From: Amphibacillus marinus
GTDB taxonomy: Bacteria; Bacillota; Bacilli; Bacillales; Amphibacillaceae
Assembly (NCBI RefSeq): GCF_900110345.1
Contig: NZ_FODJ01000007.1
Span: 115,803-179,802, forward strand
Direction of reading: 5' to 3'
DNA: 64,000 nucleotides
In this document: one piece after another, positions 45,770 through 53,638 of the stretch
Numbering within the stretch: position 1 is the first letter of the stretch
How the letters are laid out: each line of letters begins with the position of its first letter
Notes under the pieces: model-generated
Databases searched by the model: none
What the model saw: the letters and a program-made list of their open reading frames with translations, nothing else
Told to the model about the DNA's origin: nothing
Made by a program: the position numbers and the translations under genes

Positions 45770-46837
45770 ATGAATGATTTAATTATGCAACTACTTGCAA
45801 TCTTTCTAGTAATAGGTGCTTTAGATTTAAGCATTGGCAATCGCTTCGGGTTGGGTGAGGCTTTTAAAAAGGGTGTTTTCAGTATGGGCCCACTGGCCTT
45901 GGCGATGATCGGCATTATTACGTTGTCACCAATTATTGCTGAGCTACTGATTCCGGTTATTACCCCGATCTATACTGCAATCGGCGCTGACCCAGCTTCT
46001 TTTGCTAATACGCTACTCGCGATCGACATGGGTGGCTACGTGCTCGCTGAATCGTTGGCGCTCTCACCTGAGGGGGCTTTATTTGCTTGGGTCTTTCTCG
46101 GTACGATGCTTGGTCCGACGATTGTTTTTACCATCCCTGTTGCATTGGGCATTATTGAACAGGAAGATCATGATATTTTTGCCAAAGGGATCTTAATTGG
46201 CTTGAGCACGGTGCCGTTAGGCTGCTTTACTGGTGGACTTCTTGCAGGGTTTGATCTCACCTTTGTACTGCTTAATTTGATAATACCTGTCCTTTTCTCA
46301 ATCATTATTATTATTGGCTTATACATAAGACCAAGGCTGTTAATCAAGTGTTTTATTGGCTTTGGTAAGGTAATTATGTTCATTGGTGTTCTTGGACTCG
46401 CACTTGCGGGGACAGAACTTTTAACGGGGGTTCAGCTCATGAAGGATCTTATTCCTTATGGGGACGGGCTCAGAATTGTTGGTACGATTGCTATGGTTTT
46501 AGCTGGTGCCTATCCATTGGTCACCTTTATTACAAAATTATTAGACAAGCCATTAATGCGGCTAAGCAAGCATATGGCAGTGGATCAAGCTGCGGTTGTT
46601 GGGTTTATCTCATGCTTCGCCCATTCCATTCCCGCCTTTGTCTTAGTCAAGGATATGACACCACGTGGCAAGCTCGTCATTATGGCCTTTTCGGTTAGTG
46701 GTGCGTTTGTTATTGGTGGTCACCTTGGCTTTGTAGCGGAGGTTAATCCGGCCATGGTGGTTTATATGATTGCTGGCAAGCTAGTTGCTGGATTTAGTGC
46801 AGCGCTTATTGCTTTTTTTGTGAGGGTGACTAATTAG
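45770..46837 (+). CDS. eutH: EutH-type ethanolamine permease
   Basis: 355 residues with ~10 membrane helices. The match to EutH includes FLVIGALDLSIGNRFGLGE near the start, LLAIDMGGYVLAESLA (~88-103) and the late HSIPAFVLVKDMTPRGKL (~280-297). Ethanolamine permeases import the amine at low concentration. No eutABC or shell genes lie in the window, so the imported compound may serve another route here. GGGGAAGAAAAT precedes the ATG. It ends with a hairpin shared with the small gene downstream. Confidence 0.88.
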   Translation: MNDLIMQLLAIFLVIGALDLSIGNRFGLGEAFKKGVFSMGPLALAMIGIITLSPIIAELLIPVITPIYTAIGADPASFANTLLAIDMGGYVLAESLALSPEGALFAWVFLGTMLGPTIVFTIPVALGIIEQEDHDIFAKGILIGLSTVPLGCFTGGLLAGFDLTFVLLNLIIPVLFSIIIIIGLYIRPRLLIKCFIGFGKVIMFIGVLGLALAGTELLTGVQLMKDLIPYGDGLRIVGTIAMVLAGAYPLVTFITKLLDKPLMRLSKHMAVDQAAVVGFISCFAHSIPAFVLVKDMTPRGKLVIMAFSVSGAFVIGGHLGFVAEVNPAMVVYMIAGKLVAGFSAALIAFFVRVTN

Positions 46838-46874
46838 TTTGTAGCATTGAGTGCTATTAACTGTTAAAGGAATG

Positions 46875-46916
46875 AACAAAGGGTGGACATTGCTGCCCAC
46901 TCCTTTGTTTATTTTT
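46875..46916. terminator. bidirectional terminator
   Basis: AACAAAGG...CCTTTGTT with an inner GTGG/CCAC stem, followed by TTATTTTTT on the plus strand. It lies between converging eutH and the small minus-strand gene, overlapping the latter's stop. Confidence 0.75.
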
Positions 46917-47052
46917 TGTGTTTTAATCCTCCAGCCTCGCGAGCTGTTATATCACCTTGGCCAGCATTAACATCTTTTTGAATCTCTTGTTTTACTTTTT
47001 CTGGGTTTGTTTTGGATACTGGTGCGTTTGGATCATTCTTAGGCTGCTGCAT
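46909..47052 (-). CDS. small hydrophilic protein, possibly spore- or stress-related
   Basis: 47 residues: starts MQQPKNDPNAPVSKTNPEK and contains DITAREAGGLKHKK at the end. A strong AAAGGAGGGG site lies 6 nt before the ATG. The xxTxREAGxxGG-like stretch recalls small acid-soluble spore proteins, but too little is present to assign it. Charged, Gln/Asn-rich, with no membrane helix. Confidence 0.6.
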   Translation of the reverse strand: MQQPKNDPNAPVSKTNPEKVKQEIQKDVNAGQGDITAREAGGLKHKK

Positions 47053-47402
47053 CAAACCCCTCCTTTCTAAATTCTTATACAATCATATTATTTACAAAAT
47101 AGCTTTTAATATAAGTGGTTGAACTAAGGGTGTGCTTATTTAATTAAATTGGAATAATACGGTTAAATAGTGGCGAGAAGGAGATTTAACGAATTGGTTC
47201 TTGAGCTAAGAACGGTGCTTTATTTTTGATCTTACCCTAATCATTCTGCGTACTACTTTTGTAGAGTAACTGAGGTGACCTTATTTGCTTGGCTGTTGAT
47301 AATTATTGTTGGTATTGTGTGAACAACAGGTTTACACAACTATAATTTTAGAAATAGAAAAGTGAAAGGAAGTCGCTAATTAATTCAATTAGTGACAATA
47401 GC
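47053..47402. other. intergenic region upstream of rlmH
   Basis: No supported gene. A weak AGAAGGAG at ~47175 is not followed by an open frame of useful length. Confidence 0.4.
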
Positions 47403-47430
47403 TTGAAAATTAATGGAGCGTACTTATGAT
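47403..47430 (+). promoter_or_regulatory. candidate rlmH promoter
   Basis: TTGAAA (47403-47408) and TATGAT (47425-47430) are 16 nt apart, about 50 nt upstream of the rlmH ATG. Confidence 0.5.
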
Positions 47431-47481
47431 CTATACATTATGATAAAATAGTAGGTATAAACGAACATTAAGGGGTTAACT

Positions 47482-47961
47482 ATGCAAATTACCATTATTA
47501 GTGTCGGCAAACTAAAGGAAAAATACTTAAAGCTGGGCATTGAGGAATATACCAAACGTCTACGCACCTATGCCAACCTCAATCTCATCGAAGTCCCAGA
47601 TGAAAAAGCACCCGAAAACTTAAGCCCAGCCCAAATGGAAGACATTAAAAACAAAGAAGGCGAGCGGATTTTAGCCAAAATAGCAGCAGATACGCATGTG
47701 ATTACCCTCGAAATTAAAGGTAAACAACTAAGCTCAGAGCAGCTTGCTAAAGAGCTTGATCAGCTTGCTACTCACGGCAAAAGTAAAATTGCTTTTGTAA
47801 TAGGTGGTTCACTAGGATTAAGTGGATCCGTGCTGCAACGAAGCAATTTTGCTTTGTCTTTTTCAAAGATGACCTTACCGCATCAGTTAATGCGTTTGGT
47901 TTTAGTTGAGCAGGTGTATCGGAGTTTTCGGATTAATCGGAGGGAACCTTATCATAAGTGA
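47482..47961 (+). CDS. rlmH: 23S rRNA (pseudouridine-1915 N3)-methyltransferase RlmH
   Basis: 159 residues, full length. The SPOUT knot binds SAM through [13 protein letters not shown] (~103-115) and the C-terminal [20 protein letters not shown] (~135-154), ending YHK. It methylates helix 69 of 23S rRNA. AAGGGGTTAACT precedes the ATG. The last codons (GAACCTTATCATAAGTGA) are the conserved target of SCC-type site-specific insertion, and an accessory region begins right after the stop. Confidence 0.95.
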   Translation: MQITIISVGKLKEKYLKLGIEEYTKRLRTYANLNLIEVPDEKAPENLSPAQMEDIKNKEGERILAKIAADTHVITLEIKGKQLSSEQLAKELDQLATHGKSKIAFVIGGSLGLSGSVLQRSNFALSFSKMTLPHQLMRLVLVEQVYRSFRINRREPYHK

Positions 47962-47962
47962 A
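47944..47962 (+). repeat. SCC-like attachment site at rlmH 3' end
   Basis: GAACCTTATCATAAGTGAA. It matches the TATCATAA core known from staphylococcal orfX/rlmH att sites and recurs in 17 of 19 positions at 50925-50943. Confidence 0.75.
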
Positions 47963-48050
47963 TTGGATTTTTTTAGAATAAATTTAGTTAGCCACTAAAC
48001 GCTTCCTATGAAAAATATTATTTAAATAAATATACTTGGAGAAATGAAAT

Positions 48051-49154
48051 ATGTTTAAGCGATTTAATAAATTAAATGAAGTAGTTCATCTATGGGATTT
48101 AGATAAGAAGAACAAAAATGATAAAATACAAATATTGAAAATATGGATGGAAAATCTTTCTGAGGATGAATTTGGTATTTTATTAGATATATGCAGTAAT
48201 TTTAATTACTACTCTGAAAAATTAACAGCACAGGTATATAAAAAATTATATGAAAATAATATTTCGAAACCGGATGATGTGGAAATTTTTTTAAGTCAAT
48301 CATTATTTTTTCCATTAAGAAAAAAAGATAGGATTGAATCAGCTGTTGATATGTTTTCAAGTTTTAGACTAGTAAATAATATTGACGCTAATCGAACTAA
48401 AATAATCTGTCCAGCTGATTATCTTATAAATTATAATTCTAATTATCATAATTTAAAAAAGTTGGTTGAAGAAAACGATCTAACAGATAAAAACGATAAT
48501 GAAAGAATACAGAATTTAAATCAGCAATTAATAAATATTAAAAATGAAACAATATCTAAAAAAATAGAAAAAAAAATTATTAACTTAAAGAAGGGAAAAA
48601 ACAATAGGGAACAACGCTTAAATAAGAGAGTTGAGTTGTTTAATGAAAATTACTTTTCGGTTAAAAATATGATAATTATTGATGACTTTATTGGTACTGG
48701 TGATTCAGTTGTTTCTTTTTTGAAAAAGATTGGTAAATCTTTAAAAGAAAATGACATTAATATAAAAATTAATTTATGGGTTATTGAAGCAAGCAAGCAA
48801 GGATTGGAAGCTATAGAGGATATAGTAACTAAATTTGAGCTAGACATGTCTATTAGTTATTATAAAGAATCTATAGATGTTCTAGTAGAGGAAAAATTAT
48901 TTCCTACCCAGAACATAAGAGACGTTCAGGAAATAATTAGGGGTATAAATAAAAGGAATAATTTAAAACCAAGTAGGTATTGTAGGAATCATGCAATAGC
49001 TTCATTTGTGAATGCACCAAATAATAACTTAACATTACTTTCAGAAAATAGTTTTACTTGGAATGCTCTATTCCCAAGAACTAAAAGAAATAAGGAGGAG
49101 AGAATAATTAGCCGTACTGAATTAAAAGAAGCTTATGATTTTTTGAGAAAATAA
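48051..49154 (+). CDS. PRTase-fold retron effector (PRTase-CE-like)
   Basis: 367 residues. A helical N-terminal ~100 residues and a Lys/Asn-rich coiled segment (~140-195) flank a phosphoribosyltransferase-like core. The PRPP-binding loop is MIIIDDFIGTGDSVVSFL (~207-224). The tail TLLSENSFTWNALFPRTKR (~338-356) matches the C-terminal SFTWxxLFPR-type end of conflict-system PRTases. It is the first gene of the retron unit and strongly A+T-rich. In type III retrons a PRTase is the proposed effector, held inactive by the RT-msDNA complex (established scheme, applied here by inference). Confidence 0.82.
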   Translation: MFKRFNKLNEVVHLWDLDKKNKNDKIQILKIWMENLSEDEFGILLDICSNFNYYSEKLTAQVYKKLYENNISKPDDVEIFLSQSLFFPLRKKDRIESAVDMFSSFRLVNNIDANRTKIICPADYLINYNSNYHNLKKLVEENDLTDKNDNERIQNLNQQLINIKNETISKKIEKKIINLKKGKNNREQRLNKRVELFNENYFSVKNMIIIDDFIGTGDSVVSFLKKIGKSLKENDINIKINLWVIEASKQGLEAIEDIVTKFELDMSISYYKESIDVLVEEKLFPTQNIRDVQEIIRGINKRNNLKPSRYCRNHAIASFVNAPNNNLTLLSENSFTWNALFPRTKRNKEERIISRTELKEAYDFLRK

Positions 49155-49170
49155 GAGAGGGTTGAGTAAT

Positions 49171-49476
49171 TTGAAATTTTCATCTTTAAAAAAAAATATA
49201 GTTCTATTAATTATAAAAGATCATAACATGGCGGGTATTATTGATATTATTAAAGAATATTTAAATGTAACAGCTGAGCAAGTATTCCATATAATTGATT
49301 ATTTAGTTAGATCAAAATTGGTTGTATTTGAAGATGGTAAACTAGTGATTACTCTTGAGGGATATAGTAGTTTATCTTATGCAAAACTGAGTAATATTAC
49401 AATTGAAAGCATGAGTGAAATTAAATATATAGTAAATGAAGCTTCTTTAGAGAATTATATTCCAAAAAAATTATAA
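49171..49476 (+). CDS. winged-helix protein of retron unit
   Basis: 101 residues from TTG 49171, ~9 nt after GAGAGGG (an upstream TTG at 49162 is too close). LLIIKDHNMAGIIDIIKEYL, then VTAEQVFHIIDYLVRSKLVV and a FEDGKLVITLEGY wing make a winged helix (~8-65). The remaining ~35 residues are helical. It sits 16 nt after the PRTase gene and ~20 nt before the msr. PRTase plus winged helix is the accessory pair reported for type III retrons. Confidence 0.75.
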   Translation: MKFSSLKKNIVLLIIKDHNMAGIIDIIKEYLNVTAEQVFHIIDYLVRSKLVVFEDGKLVITLEGYSSLSYAKLSNITIESMSEIKYIVNEASLENYIPKKL

Positions 49477-49493
49477 AGGAGGTATAATATTTG

Positions 49494-49657
49494 ATGGTGA
49501 CTAGACTTTTAGCAAGTGCTAATCGAAGTAAGTGTGTACTTAATTCTTACTTCAATATCAATGATAATTCTGCAAAAAGCGCAGAATCATCATTCACCTT
49601 TAAATTAAGAATTAAAACCTTAAGAGCTTCTTAATTTGAAGGTGAAGTAGTCACTAT
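49494..49657 (+). ncRNA. retron msr-msd RNA
   Basis: The terminal a1/a2 repeats pair: ATGGTGACTA (49494-49503) with TAGTCACTAT (49648-49657), one wobble. Inside are two short msr hairpins (TTAGC/GCTAA at 49509-49522; GAAGTAAG/CTTACTTC at 49525-49553). An ATTCTGC/GCAGAAT hairpin follows at ~49559-49594, then a long 18-pair msd stem: TTCACCTT-t-AAATTAAGA (49593-49610) with TCTTAATTT-g-AAGGTGAA (49629-49646) and an 18-nt loop. This is the layout of a retron template directly before its RT gene. Confidence 0.85.
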
Positions 49658-49669
49658 TAAATATAAGCT

Positions 49670-50692
49670 ATGTTAAACAAAGTAATAAATAATATTAGAT
49701 TAAGTGATATAGAAGAGGTAGAGAAAAGAGAACTTATCCATTACTCTGAACAGTTATATTCTAAAAATTGTCCTATTATTTTTGACGTCAATCAGTTACT
49801 GTTACTTTTTGAAATAGAATCTGATGATTTAGAGAATTTTGTATTGAATAATACTCTTCATTACTTTGTAAAGAAAAGAAATGGAGAAATGCGGGAAGTA
49901 TGGAAGCCTAACTATAAGTTAAAGGCTATTCAAAAGTGGATACTCAATAATATACTATATAATATTAAAGTTTCACCCCATTCGCATGGATTTGTAAAGA
50001 AAAAATCAATTTTAACAAATGCTCAAGTACATTTACACGAGGATCCATTTTGGGTGTTTTCTACAGATATCAAAGATTTTTTCCCATCTATTAAACAAAA
50101 TGAAATTAAGAGTATTTTTATGGAAATTGGCTATTCAAAACCTGTGAGTGAGGTATTTTGCTTATTAACAACTGTTAATCAAAAGTTAGTTCAGGGGTTC
50201 CCAACAAGCCCATATATTTCAAATATTTTTTTTCGTAATATTGATGAGAAATTTCGAGAAATTGAATACAAATACAGTATTAGGTACTCAAGGTATGCTG
50301 ACGATATAACTTTTTCAGGTATTCAAAAAAAGGGGTATCTTACATTAGTAAATAAATTAAAACAAATTATAAGTAATACACTTAGTAAGTATAACTTAAC
50401 TATTAATGAGAAGAAGACTAGACTAATGAAGGATAAGCATACAAAAATTGTAACAGGTTTAGTTCTTACATCAAAAGGAGTAAGAGTCCCACAGAAATAC
50501 ATTCGAAAAATTAACAAAGAAATTTATTATTGTGAGAGATTCGGGGTAAACGAACATTTGAAATATCATGGATTAATAACTAGAGCTAATTATAGAGGGT
50601 ATCTAATCGGATTAGCGAGATTCATATATATGGTCGATTCAATTAAGGGAGCCGAGTTATTAAAGAAAATAGAAGACTTAGATTGGAATTAG
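49670..50692 (+). CDS. retron reverse transcriptase
   Basis: 340 residues. The retron-specific motifs are all present: NAQVH (NAxxH, 117-121), the catalytic RYADDITF (YADD at 209-212) and KIVTGLVL (VTG, 261-263). The polymerase motifs STDIKDFFPSI (~131-141, first catalytic Asp) and QGFPTSPYISN (~175-185) are also seen. It should copy the upstream msd into branched msDNA. Its ribosome site is weak, as often seen for retron RTs. The codon use is very A+T-rich. It is the last gene of the cassette before the att repeat. Confidence 0.95.
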   Translation: MLNKVINNIRLSDIEEVEKRELIHYSEQLYSKNCPIIFDVNQLLLLFEIESDDLENFVLNNTLHYFVKKRNGEMREVWKPNYKLKAIQKWILNNILYNIKVSPHSHGFVKKKSILTNAQVHLHEDPFWVFSTDIKDFFPSIKQNEIKSIFMEIGYSKPVSEVFCLLTTVNQKLVQGFPTSPYISNIFFRNIDEKFREIEYKYSIRYSRYADDITFSGIQKKGYLTLVNKLKQIISNTLSKYNLTINEKKTRLMKDKHTKIVTGLVLTSKGVRVPQKYIRKINKEIYYCERFGVNEHLKYHGLITRANYRGYLIGLARFIYMVDSIKGAELLKKIEDLDWN

Positions 50693-50702
50693 GTTAGATT
50701 AA

Positions 50703-50870
50703 CTAGAAATTAATAAAAACTCTCCCTTAAATGCACTACGGAGAACCAACGCTCTGATAAATAAATTAAAGAAAATTCTATATAAAAACCAACAATCTGT
50801 TGATAACGTCAAGTCACTATTTCCAAAACAACAAGTGATTCCAGTATCAGAATCAGACTTGCCATTTTAA
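50703..50870 (+). pseudogene. C-terminal coding remnant ending ESDLPF
   Basis: An open stretch of 55 codons without a start: LEINKNSPLNALRRTNALIN and on to VIPVSESDLPF and TAA (50868-50870). The acidic-Leu-Pro-Phe end resembles the tip of SSB or SSB-like proteins, though that is short evidence. It lies between the RT gene and the att copy and is probably the truncated end of a mobile-element gene. Confidence 0.4.
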
Positions 50871-50924
50871 GTTCAAGAATAAAACCTAATACTTAACAAT
50901 ATCCTTATTTAGATATACCACGGA

Positions 50925-50943
50925 GAACCTTATTATAAGTAAA
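50925..50943 (+). repeat. second SCC-like attachment site
   Basis: GAACCTTATTATAAGTAAA, differing from the rlmH end at two positions; the preceding CGGA is also shared. With 47944-47962 it brackets the retron cassette. Confidence 0.7.
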
Positions 50944-51020
50944 TGAGGTTTTTTATCTAAAAGAAAACATGGAGACGCTTCTTGTGTTGCATTTGCTAGA
51001 AGGATATTACTCATATCTAA

Positions 51021-51096
51021 CATAGAAAGTAGATTCTATGTTGTTTTTATTGTATTATTGTAATACGATTGAAGTGAATGTATTACAATAATACAA
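51021..51096 (+). repeat. hairpin and perfect 17-bp inverted repeat
   Basis: CATAGAA/TTCTATG (51021-51040) with T-rich tail looks like a terminator. Then TTGTATTATTGTAATAC (51050-51066) is the exact complement of GTATTACAATAATACAA (51080-51096) with 13 nt between. Each arm contains GTATTA. It ends 13 nt before the start codon of the helix-turn-helix gene, so it may be its operator or an RNA hairpin. Confidence 0.8.
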
Positions 51097-51109
51097 GGGG
51101 GAGAATCGA

Positions 51110-51856
51110 GTGCAGAATAAATTAAAAGTATTTAAAGAAAACCATAGCTTTACAAAGGAAGAAATCCAACAGCAATTTGATGATTTTGTAAAGTGGAATT
51201 ACTATGAGGCTGATGATGAAATTGAAGAAACCCATAAACAAAATATGTTGAACCTATTTGATAAATTTAAAAGAACACTTGATACTACTCACTTACCTAA
51301 AATTACTGATGATTGGTGGTTTTATGATTTTCATATAGACAATGATGGAGTAAAATTAAATTTAAATTTTTGTGATGAATTTGAGATTGAAAGTGAAATT
51401 GATGGGATTTGGAGTATGACTTCTACTGAAAGTTTAACGCTATTAGATGTTAAGTGTGATTATTTACATGTTAAAGAATTTGCCAAAGTTTATAATGTGA
51501 CTGACACGACGGTTAGGCAGTGGATTAGACGTGGAAAAGTCCGAACAGCAAGGAAGTTAGGGAGAGATTGGCTGATACCTTCGATTACTCGAAAGCCAAA
51601 ACGTGGTTTTACAAATGTTACTTATGGGTGGAGATACCTACCTGAAGATATTCAAGAAAGGTTTCCATTCTTAATAGGTCACAATGCATTGTATATATTT
51701 CAAAATGAAGAAGATAAATTATTGTATGATATTATTCTTGGTTTTCCAGGAGAGCTAAACAGAGCTAAGATAATCTTATCCACTGCAGATAGGGAAAGTT
51801 TAGAATTGGCTTTCATTGGCAGTGGTTTTATAGATGGTGTGGAAGAGCTATCATAA
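51110..51856 (+). CDS. helix-turn-helix protein, unknown
   Basis: 248 residues from GTG 51110, after AAGGGGGAG. The N-terminal ~120 residues are acidic and aromatic and not recognised. Residues ~122-160 form an excisionase-type helix-turn-helix (HVKEFAKVYNVTDTTVRQWI, then RRGKVRTARKLGRDWLIP). The C-terminal ~80 residues are unassigned. It lies right after the second att repeat and behind a large inverted repeat, so it may act on that repeat or on a mobile-element function. No integrase was seen nearby. Confidence 0.7.
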   Translation: MQNKLKVFKENHSFTKEEIQQQFDDFVKWNYYEADDEIEETHKQNMLNLFDKFKRTLDTTHLPKITDDWWFYDFHIDNDGVKLNLNFCDEFEIESEIDGIWSMTSTESLTLLDVKCDYLHVKEFAKVYNVTDTTVRQWIRRGKVRTARKLGRDWLIPSITRKPKRGFTNVTYGWRYLPEDIQERFPFLIGHNALYIFQNEEDKLLYDIILGFPGELNRAKIILSTADRESLELAFIGSGFIDGVEELS

Positions 51857-51963
51857 TTTATTAATTTTTGTTTATAACCTTCACAGTAAGTAATAAGAGC
51901 ATTTTGGGATAACAAATCATGAGTTTATAAAGTGTTTTTTGTAAATGAAAATTTATAGTAAAA

Positions 51964-52236
51964 GGAAGACTTTTCTGAATAGAATTAAGTCACAACAACA
52001 AATTCTAGAAAAGAAGTCTTCCCTATAAACCAGTTTACAACAGGATTAGTCGATGCTCTAGTACAAAAACAAGAGGTGCTTAAGGTTTTCGATAGCGCTT
52101 ATAGAATGCCTTAAATGCTGTGTTAGCTACAGAGTTATCCGCTTTTCTTGACTGTGAAAAATATGACCTAATCGGCTTTAATTCGGGTAATTCAAAAGAA
52201 AGCTCTTATGCTCGGGGCACTCCAATAAAGCTTTTT
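51964..52236 (+). pseudogene. IS256-family transposase remnant
   Basis: Conceptual text QFTTGLVDALVQKQEVLKVF (from 52031) shifts frame near 52108 into ALNAVLATELSAFLDCEKYD, then SGNSKESSYARGTPIKLF: this is the N-terminal part of an IS256-type transposase, with a frameshift and a truncation near 52236. An inverted pair GGAAGACTT (51964-51972)/AAGTCTTCC (52014-52022) lies just upstream and may include the element's end. Confidence 0.75.
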
Positions 52237-52297
52237 CACAAAAGGCACTTGATTTTTAACCCATAATTTTTTGTAACTAAAACTAATTGAATAACTA

Positions 52298-52429
52298 GTA
52301 GTACTAAGCAAATTAAAAAATATACTTAAAGTCTTTAAAGCAATATATCCTGCTGTGATAGTTGTTGCTTGTGATGTACAAGAGGAAAAAAGTATTTTAA
52401 TAATTGGTGCATCTTCAATAGATTTTTAA
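52298..52429 (+). pseudogene. short coding remnant
   Basis: A 43-codon open stretch without a start, reading KLKNILKVFKAIYPAVIVVA then EEKSILIIGASSIDF and TAA. It looks protein-like but too short to identify; probably debris in the same decayed area as the IS256 remnant. Confidence 0.3.
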
Positions 52430-52502
52430 ATTAATTCTGATCTGATAGAACAGCCTCTACCATCCAAATTATTCTAAATTAAAACCCTCTGCTTCATAGA
52501 AA

Positions 52503-53528
52503 TCACTTTTCGACTAGTAACCCCTCTTTATCAAAATACATCGTAATTTGATCCCTTGCCGATCGATAACACGCTTCTAAAAGAGAGATCGTTTTCAAAT
52601 TATCATCACGACTATTTAAAGCGGTTTCATTATTTTCAATCAATGCCATTAGTTCCTCTAGGCCTCTGTATGTCGTTTCGGACTTTTCTATTTTTCCACT
52701 AGTTGAAGGTTGCCAAACGTTCACTGGACCTTTCTCCCCTTTTTGGTATAAAGCGACCTCGTTATACTTGGCTACCACAGTCCCTTTCTCTCCGACAACA
52801 AGGAGCTCTGTTCTTGGGAATGCCGAAGATAAGCATTGAGAATAAGAAACAGCAACCCCATTTTGGAATAAAATTTGTACTAAGGAATCTGTATCTCCCT
52901 TACAATCAATCGCTGGGGAAGAGAATGTTTGGCAAACTAAGCTTTTTGCTTCACTTCCTAAAAGCCACCTAAACCCATCCAACCAGTGGACACCCATGAC
53001 TGATAAGGCATTTCTCTCACATGTCGTTCTCCAGCCTCTGTCTTGTCGGAAATGAAAATCTTGAAAATGAACAGAAGAAACAGCACCAATTTCATTCTTT
53101 TCGATCATCTTTTTAACAAAATCAAACGGATAATGTTCTCTAAAATTTTGATTAATACAAATCGGAACGTTATGCTTGCGTGCAGTTTCTGTAATTTCTT
53201 TTGCTTCTTCATACGTTTCACTAAATGGCTTCTCACAAAAAATCGGAATTCCTGCCTCAATCAAAGGGATAATGACTTGCTTACGAATGATTGATGGTGT
53301 ACAAACAATCGCAATATCTATTGTGCTTTCTTGAATAAATGCTTGTAAATCTGTAAAATGTTGCGGAATTTCGTACTTATCTGCTCTTTCACGCAACACG
53401 TCTTCATTTGGGTCACAGATAGCTGTTACGTTGACACGATCCTGGTGCTTCTTTAACCCATCTAAGTGCATATTCGTAACGTTTCCAGCTCCAACAATTC
53501 CAATACGATACTGTTTTTCATTCGTCAC
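52503..53528 (-). CDS. Gfo/Idh/MocA family oxidoreductase
   Basis: 341 residues. The Rossmann start is IGIVGAGNVTNMHLDGL (~8-24), then CDPN, and the catalytic-region CEKPFSETYEEA (~93-104, EKP lysine). Such enzymes oxidise or reduce sugars and inositols with NAD(P). It starts with GTG 53528, 8 nt after GGAGG. It is second in an operon behind a TIM-barrel isomerase-like gene, so both probably act on one sugar or cyclitol. The promoter upstream of the pair carries the ATTCAAC operator. Confidence 0.88.
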   Translation of the reverse strand: MTNEKQYRIGIVGAGNVTNMHLDGLKKHQDRVNVTAICDPNEDVLRERADKYEIPQHFTDLQAFIQESTIDIAIVCTPSIIRKQVIIPLIEAGIPIFCEKPFSETYEEAKEITETARKHNVPICINQNFREHYPFDFVKKMIEKNEIGAVSSVHFQDFHFRQDRGWRTTCERNALSVMGVHWLDGFRWLLGSEAKSLVCQTFSSPAIDCKGDTDSLVQILFQNGVAVSYSQCLSSAFPRTELLVVGEKGTVVAKYNEVALYQKGEKGPVNVWQPSTSGKIEKSETTYRGLEELMALIENNETALNSRDDNLKTISLLEACYRSARDQITMYFDKEGLLVEK

Positions 53529-53638
53529 TTCTATATCCTCCTAGGATCAAATAATTTTATCGTGTTTCTTCCACCCTTAAACTATTTCAAAAAAACTGAC
53601 ATTTGCCTCTTTTTATAGTTTACTATTTTCACAGGTTG

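Noticed and set aside
47053..47481. Possible riboswitch or tRNA between the small gene and rlmH
   Set aside because: No cloverleaf, conserved core or strong hairpin could be found by reading both strands.
50738..50770. A further att-like sequence (CGGAGAACC followed by GATAAATAAA)
   Set aside because: It lies inside the ESDLPF coding remnant, has a 7-nt interruption relative to the other copies, and the matching parts are A/T-rich. It was not counted as an attachment site.
51110..51856. Consideration of the orphan HTH gene as an integrase or Ccr recombinase
   Set aside because: No serine or tyrosine recombinase motif is visible; only an excisionase-type HTH is present.
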